64,000 bases of DNA from Actinernus sp. WN-2022 (lineage: Eukaryota > Cnidaria > Anthozoa > Actiniaria > Actinernidae). Below the pieces are notes generated by a model. It was not told where the DNA came from. It made no database searches and saw only the letters and a program-made list of their open reading frames with translations. The stretch covers positions 146,746,344 to 146,810,343 of the forward strand of contig JAOWCC010000577.1 in assembly GCA_030867875.1 (NCBI GenBank), read 5' to 3'. Shown piece after piece: positions 37,101 to 49,100 of the stretch. Each line of letters starts with the position of its first letter. Within the stretch, counting starts at the first letter, position 1. The position numbers and the translations under genes were made by a program.

Positions 37101-40100
37101 GAAGAAACGTCAAGAGTGACAAGCATAGCGTTAGCCACCCTGGGTGCCAGAGGTTCTACTGCCCTTTCTAAGTCAAAGTTTAGGATCGACGAGAAGGCCC
37201 AGCCTTTTCGTCGATCCTAAACTTTGGCTAGAACCTCTGGCACCCAGGTTAAGCGTTAGCTGGAGATTTAGCAAGTTTGCGTAGTTTGTTAAGGAATTCG
37301 TTAGTGTCTTTGACGTAAGAAGAAAGAGAAGATACTAAAGGTTTAAGCTGATGATCAACAAATTCAGAGATGCGTTCTGTGGGATGGCTATCAGATGAAA
37401 CTATGGGACGACAAGGATTACTAGCCTCCGATGCAGACGTCTTGTGTGGTTCGTTTCCCTCCCTCCCACCCCAACGTCTGCGAACTCAAGCCGGGTTTTT
37501 TGTTCAGCCAATCAGAGAGGAGCTCCTATTTTCCGGGAGCTCATTAAAATGCACAGAACTTCGATATGAATAGCTTCACAGTCTCTGAACTGAGTATTCT
37601 TGCCACCAAAGCAAGTTTTTTTTATGGCGACAGGAAAAACGTGAAGATCTTTCTTTTGGAGATATTCGAAATCCATTGTCAAAAGTCCAGATTTGATGCA
37701 CTGAAATATCGTTTTTTTCACCACTTGGCAACCTCTGAGCGTTTTTAAGCTATTTTCTGTTGTCTAGGCGACTGAGAGGAGACTGGCACGTGCTGCACGT
37801 GCAGAATGGAAGTAAAAAAAATCAGCCAATCAAACTAACAAGCAATTTGATTGGGCAAAATAAACAATCCGTAAGTCACGGAACACAAATTCGCAGACGT
37901 TGGTGTGGGAGGGAGGGAAACGAACCACACAAGACGTCTGCATCGGAGGCTACAGGATTACCAGGTTTGTGTATTTTGGGCAGTATGTAAAATCGTCCAG
38001 GTTTCACGTCAGTATACTGTTTGGTTTTGTCATCGATAATTTTGTCGTTAAGCATACGTTGAACAAAGGGGGAGCCCTTCCCAGCATGCATTGCTTTCAA
38101 ACTATATTATCAACGGTTCGACCCCCAGCAGTGGTGTCATTCGGTAACTCTAAAAAAAAATTGGGTAAATAAAATGATGTTATGATAAATTTAAAGAGAA
38201 TGGCATTGTACTTAGCATGGGGCGATTTTGTAGGCTGAATTTACATCGTGGAACTGAGCTATCCAGTCATGTTTTTTCCGACGATCTGCTAATTAACATT
38301 CATAACGAAGCGCGAACGGTGGTCATGGGAAGGCCCTCCTCCCCCCCCCCCCCCCCCCCCCCTTCGTTGAACATAAAATGCGATACGTGTTTGTATGTTA
38401 TTAGTAATGTCAGTGTCAAATTGTTTATAAAATTTACAATTATCAAGTTGTCGATTACATTCGTCTATGTACCATCTGAACATTTCCTTTTCTGCTCTAA
38501 CCACTCTGATCTAACACTGACATACAACTTATCCCCTTTGAAATAATTTACTCTCCACGAGACTATTCGTAAAGCCAGAGAGTCATTCCTTATCGACTTA
38601 GCTAAAACTCTTGAAACACTCGGAATGAATAAGCGTGATGAAACTTAATATGTATATTTTTTCCGCGGGTTATTCTTATCCGTTAGTCTACTTACGTCTT
38701 TTCCTTTTTCCTCTCATATTGTGTAATCACTTTTTATATTTTTACTTACCATTGTGAAATATTATTCACTTGTAAGATCTACCTGAAGAAGGCTGGTTTG
38801 GCCAGCCGAAATATTGTTAACTTATCAATATATACGTTGTTTGATCAGCTTTTCTGTAGTCCTTGGACTTGTTCACGTATTACTGTTTTTGGCTGATCAG
38901 ATCTCTCTATTAATAGATCCAACGTACCACCGACAGAATTGTCGTATACGGATTTTGCTAGCTATAGCTTTCATTAGCATTACATTATATATGTACAGGC
39001 TTCCCTTTGAACCTAATTTAGATTTCAGGATCCGAGTTTTTCGTAAAAAAGTATGTGGAATTTAGGGTAATAAATGACTCAGAATGATCAATCAGAGTGA
39101 AAATCCAGTTTTTTTTTTAAAAATAGCTTGGAAATCCGGATTTTTGAGCAACATTTTACTTTAAAAAAAATCGGGTCCGATTCTGAACCCCATTGCCGCA
39201 CATACGTCATGCATGGTAATGCGGCAGTCTGATGTGTGCGCATGCGTTAACTGTGAAGATGTATTCCATTTGACACAAGCCAAGTGCATAAGAAACACAA
39301 ACTAAGATTGGTATAGCAAATTATATACTTTGGGGTCAAATTTGAGCTAAGTTTAATTTAGCCTTTGTTTACGTATCTTTCATATTAATTCAAGAAATAT
39401 TTTCAACTCATTTTAGCTGCATGTAGTATTCCGTAAAAACACTTAACTATGTAATGTTATTATCAATTTCTCTATGGACGACAGAGGGTCTATAAGTGCC
39501 TTGAGTGACATTGACGATAACCTGGAAACCACGTTGTACTCAGACAGCATTAGCGACGAGGTCCGTGAATGGATCGCTACAACGTTCGCTCGAGGCCCGG
39601 GTACCATACGCAGGAAGAGTATGGTGCGACGTCACACTTTCAGGGGGGTCGTACACGCTGTTAAAGCCACTCTATACGTCAATAAGTAAGTTTGCTATGA
39701 ACATGATTTATTTTCAAGTTATAGGAAATTTGGTGGTAACTATACGTATAACATAAAGATTAGTACTTCGTAAGGCTTGGTAGATCGAGCAAACTGATTG
39801 GTTCTCCATCTTGGGATATTCATATAGCATTAGTATACTCATACTAAAAAATATCCGTCTCCTGGTTAGCTCGGTGGTTAAGCTCCAGTCTGTTGTGCCG
39901 GAGATCGCCGGTTCAAACCCCGGCCGGACCAATGCTCAGGGACTTAAAGTAACTGAGTAGAAGGTGCCGCCTTTGTGAAACAACTTCGTTTTCGAACTGC
40001 TGCATATTCCCATATGGTTAGACCTTCACGTCTTCTCGGATAAGGACGTAAAATCGTAGGTCCCGCGTCGGCCTCAAGTTTATCAGTCTCACCAGACTGT

Positions 40101-43100
40101 CACGAGTTACCGACGTTAAATAAAGTTGATGTACCTTACCTTACCTTTATACGTTACCTTACTTCCATGCACGTGTACATAGTGTAGATAGTTTTGTTTA
40201 ATTTATTAATTGTAATATAAACGGGAAAGTAAACCCTGGAGGTCTAACAGCGTGATTCTATTAGTGGATAATATCAAAACTGAAGTATGTAGATGGTTCT
40301 CAAATAAGGTGATCTCGTAATATTTAGTTGTATTTCACTTTTCTTAAAAATATGTGGTCTCAGGATCTACAGGACTGCTACAGAACGATATAAACTTCAA
40401 GTACCCGTGGACATCCAGACGCACCTTGAGGTGAGATTAATTTATTTCAGGTTTCATGTACTATTTCAATTCAAACATATAGAGAGGATATTACACGGTG
40501 GTGAGAAGATGTGAAGTTTATCCTCGAGAGTCGAAAACATTTCACGAGTGAGCGCAGCGAACGAGAGGATAAACTACATATCTTCAAACCACCGTGTAAT
40601 TTTCTTTTTATTATATGGACAATTAAACTGCTCTAAGAACTCTTATCTATTCATTTTACTCACTGTCGCCTTTGTGTCGGTAAAAACCTATTCCTAATCT
40701 TTCTAAGGTGTTTTGGGGAGTTTCATCGGGTTTTGTTGTATCTTCGTTGCAGTCGAGAAAATCTTTAGAGTTTTAGATCGTATTTGGCTTTTTGTGCTCG
40801 GAATATTGATTTCATTGTCATGCAGCTCATTTAAGCTGTTTACATCTTCCTATGTGATTTTCACAAACCTATACCGACATCTTTGTAGTTAAAAAGGCGG
40901 CAAACGTGACTTCATCGATATTTTCACTGGTGAGGATATGGAAAATACGCTACTCAGTACCCGGATGTACTTTCGTATGCGTTTTATGAGTGTTGTATTT
41001 CTCAGTAAAACACTATCGTCCATATAATAAAAGCCACTAGCTTGCAAGACCCGGTAACTGCTCCCTCGGGGGGAGGGGTTACTCCGCTATACGGGGATTG
41101 TCTCAAATTCCAGCATTTGCTTGAGTGAGATCAAAAGCAAGCACGCTGAAGAGCAAGCTCTAGTGCTTCCTCGGATACCCAGGGGCAGTTAATGGCCGAC
41201 GGGCAAAATAATATACCTTCCGATAATGCACCTTCTTTCGAACACTGAACGCATGAATGAACGATACAGGCTATTACCTTCGCCGTTATTGTTTTTCTTT
41301 CCAATAAAGAAAAACGTTTATTCTTGAAAAAACATTTAGGAAACACATTTATTCATGGGGGGAAAATAAGGTGTAAATAAGCTGAGTTACAGATGGACGC
41401 TCCTGGTAATGGGCTCCTGATGTTGTATGGAATACGGTACAGAGTTTCTGGGTTAGGTCTCGGTAGAAGAGTACGAAAAATCATATATTTTGACCAGGAG
41501 CCAAGTACCCAGAGCATCCATCTGTCATACATTCGTGATGCAGCGTTTTCCAGACCGGGTTATTTTGTTCCCTTCCATCGCGGAATGTTAGAGCGGATTT
41601 CAATTGAGTGTCGGAAGTGTTTTGGTTTTGCGTTTACTAAGCTCTCCTATATTGGCTGAGAAAGTATACCAACCAATCAGAATCCAAAGTAAAACCAAAC
41701 ACAAATTGGTTTTGGTTTTGCTTTGGTTTGTCATTGGCTCACAGGGAAGCCATTTATGAGTATTACTCGCTCCTATATGATTGGCTGGCTGTGGGTAGTT
41801 TGCGTTTGGTTTTACTACACTCAACTGAAAACCGCTCTATCAACAAAAGATGCCTCGTTAGCTTCTCTTGTTTGGTCGACCAACATGGCTGCAACATCAT
41901 CAATCGTGTGAATTAAAATTACGCAAACGCTTGTGATTGGCTAGCGGAACCAAACTCGCGGGAAACACTTTCTAAAAATAACCCGGTCTGTAAAAACGCT
42001 CCGGGTGGACCCTATTTCAAACCAAAACAGGAACCCATTGGATTTTGAGGCGGCTCTCTCTATCGACGCAATACAGACTATTCAGTTATTCATTTCATAT
42101 CTTAAATTTCATTGGATCAAAAGGACGAAAACAATTAGGAAACCGTTTAAAAGTGATGACACCAGGTAACGTGCTGTCTTACTTCGTGCATCACAGGGTC
42201 GGTCAATGTCAAACGTTTATTGTAATAAATAAATCCTCGATTTCGTGATTTCAAGACAACGAAAGCTTTTTTCGAATGTGATATAATGAAAAAATCGAAC
42301 TAAAAGAATCCAACGGGGCATAAACATTCTTTATGAAAGAAGAAAAAACATGTTTTTAAAAGAAAGAGACTAAAACGACCAAATATTAGAAACGACCAGT
42401 TTTACGGGCAGCCGAGTATGAACACGAAAAATCAGTTTGTCAGTTTGTTCGATAAATTCGCTCTTTTTCGTGATATGTGATACATGAAGAATTTCATTAA
42501 CTTCTTAATCTTATTTTCACACTGTGTGGATAACCCAAGTTATCCCGATGTTATCATATCGACCAGTATCGCCATGTTTGTTTTGATTGTGGTGCACCAG
42601 GCTTTTTACTCGGGCTGCCTGTGGCAGCACCGAGTCTTAAATGCAAGTCTTTTTTTTTTCTTTTCTTTTTTATTCCGTGTAGCAAGATTTCTGCGCATGC
42701 GTTAAAGGTCAAATTCACACCAATCAGATTGCACTGTGCTGGTCACGCAACAATCGCCAGGTTAATTTATTTACATAATTCAATACAGTAAAGCAAGATG
42801 GCGGAGGACCCGCGAGCAACTTTCTCTCTAACTTGGAGTCTCATCTCTCAAATGTAAGCTAGTTTAATGTTTTATTTAACTTCACTCGTGCGAAAGCCGA
42901 AGGACCACGTTTTTTACCCAGATGGGCAGTGATTTTATATACGACACGTACGACGACCTGAAGCCAGTGAAGAGGCCAAGATCCGGAAAGCTAAAATTCG
43001 AAGAAATAGATATTGGAATCTATAAGCCATCGGCTCGCTGTGCTGCATTTAAAACATTTTTAAACTGCTTTAACGACCTTGATTTGTAACATGGAGGCTG

Positions 43101-46100
43101 ACCTAACTGATATGCGTAATGAATTATTACTCTCGTCACATCAAAACACGAATCAAGAAACCAAACTCAGTCATTTGGAAGACAAATTAGTGCAGCAAGA
43201 TAATATATACAAGACCGAAATCAAGATGCTGTCATCACGAATATATTATTGACCTAGAAGTTGAAAATGGCGAGTTGAAAGCGGATATAATAAAGCTGAG
43301 ATCCGACTTTCAAACTTTAAAAACAAAATCAAGAATACAAAAAAGAAGACAATGAAAGACCAAGGTCTCCAGTGTTCCGAGACTACCCAACCTACTGAAG
43401 CTTTTCAAGAGCCATCTTTCTTACACGACAACCCGATCCCTATTCATCAGAATACATTTTCTGTGCTAAATGACGAGAGTTTACAATCACCTGACCGACA
43501 ACCCACTACTAAAGAAAGGGACCATGAAGTACGGTAGTACGGTTAATTCTCGGGTTCAAAACAATGAATATATGCCTGCTCAAATGCAGTGTGTTAAACG
43601 AATAAGTAGTGTTTAAATTAAAAGGTCAACATACGAGAAAAACAAAAATATTAAATTACATATATACTTGGGGAGCAGAGAATGAAAGTCACCGCGCTAC
43701 CGGCCACTCCTAAAGACTGCTAAATTCAGCTAATAATTCTTCCCTTTGGTTATTACTAAGAGGATTTCAAATGAAAGTGTATTTCATCTTCAATCTCATG
43801 TTGCCCGAGTGAAAGCCCAGATGGGCTCTTGTTTTAGTTTAATTTATCTTTGTGCTTAGCACGTGTGACGATCGTCAAAAAGGCCAGCAGGACTTTACCT
43901 CTCAAAACCTTGCATTTTATTGTTATCGTTTTAGGGTTTGTATTGTTTTAGGGTTAGCCTATTGTTTGGGTAGCCGATACTATTCTGATCAGGATGTGAA
44001 TGCCGCCCCAAAAAGGCTAGTTCGACAACAGTCTATAAGGAAAGTACTGTTATTTTTCGTAATTCATACAAAATGTTAATTCATATTTAACTCATTTTTA
44101 GCTGTCATTAACTTTTAATAATGTCGAATTTTATAGATCGATTTAGCTTGTACATATGTTGTCCCAATTCAGATTATATGACAGCTCTCCGCCAGAGGAT
44201 CCGAGATGTACAAATTTATGCATTACCTCTTGGGATACAGAAAAACAAGAAAACATTAAATTACTCAAGGGAAATGTCAGGTGACCTGAATTGGGACAAC
44301 AAATGTACAATCTATAGCGATGTTCACAGCCACGTTTTCCATTGTCATTAATGTGCCAACCAGAGATCCATTGGTTCCTGACACAAAGTGGCCTTTTGAA
44401 ATCATGGTTGACACATTAGCATAACAATTGTAATGTTTATCAACACTAAACATCGCTATATATCGGTCAATTTCCTGTGGACACTGCGTAAAAAAGTAAA
44501 ATTGAAAACTAACATAGCTCTGTTTTATGGATCATTTCCTCTCATTTATGATAGAATCTAGGTAACTGGTCATTCGATGTGTTTTCCCTAAACGAAGCAT
44601 CAGAGAGCCATGCTCTTCGGTACATGGGTTACGAGGTCCTTCGTAGGCGAGATCTTCTAAAGCTGTTAAAGGTACATCATTAAATACAATGTACACTTCA
44701 ATAAAGCGTATTTCAATAACCATATTTCACATATGAAATGTCTTCATTTATTGTACCTTTCAAATCATTCACCAATCCCGGCCATTGTGTTTTATGATCA
44801 CATGCCACTGAGCCCAATATTGTGCCTGATGGAGGAAGGCTACCTATTGGAAAGTTCGCACGAGCTGTTCACACTATTGTATTTATTGATTGGAGGATTA
44901 TTTGTTCAGTATAATAAAACACTTATAGGATTCTGTCCTCGCCCAATATGGAAAATATTTAAGTCTCGACTTTTAATGAGCCGGCCTGTACCGCTCGAAA
45001 CAAACCACAGCATTGGCTTACCCACAATGCAAAACACCCTATTATAACCTTTAGAACATGCAGTACAAAAACAATAGAGCTACAGTATAATGGTGCAATC
45101 GGAATACAAGTTTCGAGCGGTACTGTGTTACTCCTTTTTTTATCAGACTTGACCTTCGGTCTCGCCCAATTTTGAAGTCTCGACTTAAATATTTTGCCAT
45201 ATATTGGTCTCTGTCAGGAGCCCATAACCAGGAGCGTCCATATCTCCTATTTTGCTGTCATAGCGTTTTCAAAAGTTGGGCTATTTTTAGATCATTTTCG
45301 CCGCCAATTAGTGTGTTGCACCATGCAGTGGCGGAACAAAAGATGCCACATTAGATACTTTTGTTGTACCAACATGGCTGCTACGCTTTTGTGATTTTAT
45401 TCCAGCAATCCAAGAATAGCGGGAAACCGTTCTAAAAATAATCTAACTTGTGAAAATGCTGTGACATAGGCCTTGTGTGAGAGGTGGACGTTCCTGGTTA
45501 TGGCCGCTGGCTCTGATGAATCCACTTGGTGTATAATATTCCCAGGGAGGCTTTTCTTGTGTAGAGATCTGCTTCTCCTGTCCAGCAAATATTTTCTCTA
45601 TTTCTCCTTTATCTCGCTCTCGGAAATTGTTAGCTTCTCAGAACAGAAAAGATAATAAATATCCGGGAACAAATATCAGTGCATATTTTCTCTCGCGCGT
45701 GATTGGTTGAATGCATAACGTGACCCGATATTTTCTCTCCGCGAGCGGGAAATATCAGCGAAGACACCCCCTGTGAGTGTATAAGTGCGCGTCAAAGAAA
45801 ATATTTGAAGGACCATAACAACAATAACCTACATTGTGACATGCCATGATATTTGTCCTTGGACATTATCTGATCCTCGAAGCTCACAGTTTCCCTCGAG
45901 CTTCGCTCTCGAGAACTGTTCTCTTCTCGGAACAGATAATGTCCACGAACGAAATAACAGGGTATATTTCAAAGCCACAAATAGGTTATTATTTACATAA
46001 CAGTATTCGTGAAATGGATCAAAGACCTAAGATCTTTAACGTTTAAGTTCCGATCGATAATTTCAACAGTTAATCCTACTTCCGTTGCTCTTTGTAACAT

Positions 46101-49100
46101 GACGCCGACTCAACGTCACATTCAAATACAATGATATTTGTTTATCAGTAGTAGACGTATATACCCATGGCAAAGTGCAAAACCCGAGTACGAAGGGGAT
46201 GTATATACCGGTCAATAGGCCTAATTATTTCATTTCATATCGTATCGTATTTCTTGATCGTTAATGTTTGGTTGTAGTTGTTTTCAATCAGCCACATGTT
46301 TCCTCGCGTGATTGGTGGATCGCGTGACCCGATAACCGCTCTACAACAGATGGTGATTATCAGGAGTTATAATCAATATTTCCTATCCTGCCTGATTTAG
46401 AATAATCGCACCACGCGATCTGATAACCGCACACCTGATGGCAGGTATCAAGCGATAACTCCCATATGAGTATGGCGCGCGCAAGGAGCGGCTTTGTGCA
46501 GTCTTAAATAAATCTATACGATATGAATACCGATCAAATTTTGATCGTAAGCTGAAATTCGGGAAACCAAAGGCATTGTGAAATCCCAAGCACTCAGGAA
46601 AGAAAACAATACTATTAAAATTGAAACAAAAATCATCCTAACCCCTTAATTTACAGCACAACACTACGCAAACATTTTTTTATCAATTACCGTTAGGTTA
46701 AATGGCCCGTTATCAAATTGGGATTTCTAACATGGACTTCATAGTAAAGCACGCGTCCCCATGATAGGTCACGTATCAGATATTTACTTTCATTTTAAAC
46801 CATATTCAGATCAATGCGTCCACCCTCGACCGGTTTCTTCAGGCGGTAGAGGAGGGTTACAAGAGAAACAGTAATCCCTACCATAATGAATGTCACGCAG
46901 CTGACGTCACGCACACCGTACACTACTTCCTTAGCTTCATGGGAGTATCGGTAAGAGGCCTGGGATCGAGCAAGGTATAACCAAGCCACCTACTATCAAT
47001 AACGTCGCAATCTGATTGGGTACGCGAGCACTGTATATCGAATGATGGAATAACTAGTGCGTGAAGACAAAAATCACCAAGAAAATAGTCCAGTTTCGTA
47101 TTCGAAAATTACCGCTGAATGCGATTACTACAGACGCATGTACGCAGGGTTAGCCTCATTTTGAAGTTAAACATCCTTAAATACCAGCGAGAAGGTGCAA
47201 AACGCGAAACTACAACAATACGCAGTGTTGAATATCCCACCTTCTCGCTGGTATTTATAAATGTTTACCTTCAGAATGAGGCTAACCTTGCGTACATGTG
47301 TCTGTAGTCTTTGCATTCAGCGGTAATTTTCGAATACGAAACTGGACTGTTGCTTATTTTCCAACGATTTTTTACAGATTTTCTCAATATTAATCGACAA
47401 CTAAGATGGTATGAACCGTAGCCTGGTTATGCTAAAAACAATGGTATATGTCATGCTTATGCTCTTGGTTTCTATCGACTTTGATAGCTGCATGACTCGG
47501 GGCTCCGGCGCCCCTCGCCAACTATCGGCCGATAGAAACCTCGAGCTCGCAGTCTAATTGTTAAATACCCCGGCACCATGCATGCACATCTGACAGATTT
47601 AAACGTACCCTCAGAGCAGTCCCTGACCTATCGTAAAGCCATAATGAATTACGTCATCTGTGACGTGCTAGTGTTTGGTCAAGTCCAAATTAAAGGTTTA
47701 ATTTTTGTAACTTCAAATCAAGGATTCAAAAGGGTTTACGGTGAGTCGTTCCTCGCGCGCAGCAACGAACCGACTTCGATAGCACCACCACTAACGAATT
47801 TATCACATCGTGTCTAATGATAATCCGTTTTTCATAGATCACCCCTTCAGTCAATGGTGTTGTAGTTTAATGAAAAAATGCTTTGTGGTCTTCGTTATAG
47901 CATCTGTTTCATATACAGGTCTAGAAATGACCTGATATTTTTTGTCATAAGAACTTATTATTAATTTCCACAGAAATACCTCACCAATCTAGAGATGTTT
48001 GGTCTGCTCCTCTCTGCCATAATACACGACTTAGAACACACCGGGACTACTAACGCATTTCATATCAACTCGAGGTACGTCAAGTGAGAAACCAATAAAC
48101 ATATTCATAAATATAATTATGTATTATGCAGGACGTATGTTAAGCCGACGATACAGGATTCAACATTTCTTGAACATTTGATGTTGAACCTTTAGGCCGA
48201 ACTTAATATGCGTCGAATCCAATGCTAATGAGCTAAATCTATTGTTATGGTTCATTAGAATCTAATGCTAATGAGCTAAATCTATTGTTATGGTTCATTA
48301 GAATCCAATGCTAATGAGCTAAATCTATTGTTATGGTTCATTAGCATCCAATGCTAATGAGCTAAATCTATTGTTATGTTTCATTAGCATCCAATGTTAA
48401 TGAACTAAATCTATTGTTATCGTCATTAGCATTGAATGTTCGCCATCTGAAGCGAGCCTAACTGGGATTCCTGAATTATTTCTAAAATAATATTTTAGGC
48501 GACTGTGTGCATTTTCACGTTCAATTAATGTATTTTGTAATTAAGGCTATTGTTTTATGCCGTCGTCGTAGACGTTGCCGTCGTGGTTGCTTAAGTTCCC
48601 TATTATTCTTTATGGGACTGCAGAATTCAACAAGCTATTCAGTAGTTTAGTTGTTTAGGGAGTGGGCTAGAAATCTATGGGTTCTGCAAAGTTTGTTCGA
48701 ATCCTGTTGCAAGGAGATTTGTTTCTCTTTCGATGTCACTTCACTTGTTTACTGTTGGCATGTTAGTTTCCCAGTTATTATGGACAGAACTTAGACATTT
48801 CAAAGTACTAGGACTTTGAAGTGGTGCTGGCAGTATTCTACGGGGGTTTCAAAGTACGGCAGGTTGTACAAATCTAGCCCTGGGATTAGTTCCCTCGTGC
48901 ATAATTAATGATTGGTATAAAACATCATCGACAGGCATTACCAAGCAACTAGCTTCCTTTAGTTAGCTTATTTTTAACTCGTGGATGCGCGCGCAAGTGC
49001 AGGAATGAGTTATCGGGATGGTTAGGGAAATCGTGTCACTCACTCGCTCACTCACTAAGATGTTAGCAGAATGGCATGCTTGGAATGCAAATTGATACTA

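Larger units (their letters stand above)
35700..38510 (-). mobile_element. Penelope-like retroelement, broken, in intron 2 of PDE1
   Basis: On the - strand, N to C: YIDECNRQLDNCKFYKQFDT (38504 downwards), IIDDKTKQY and GRFYILPKIHKPGNP (38.0 kb), then RYIDDIFMIW (36.8 kb; reverse transcriptase active site), DVSFLDVTVIL and TDLYTKPTGKHQHLL, then a GIY-YIG-type endonuclease NVIYMVQCNRCHLQYTGETK followed by KDRFNEHRR (36.0-35.9 kb). This domain order is that of Penelope-like elements with endonuclease. Frameshifts (near 36700 and 35810) and three inserted DNA elements break it. Antisense to PDE1. Confidence 0.95.

Noticed and set aside
39474..39484. Start codon MDDR just before exon 3
   Set aside because: The bases belong to the acceptor region; the phase from exon 2 fits an acceptor at 39484. 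An alternative start there is possible but unsupported.
44532..44723. 63-residue open frame on the - strand
   Set aside because: Shadow of PDE1 exon 5, which has the W.FDVF block and fitting splice sites on the + strand.
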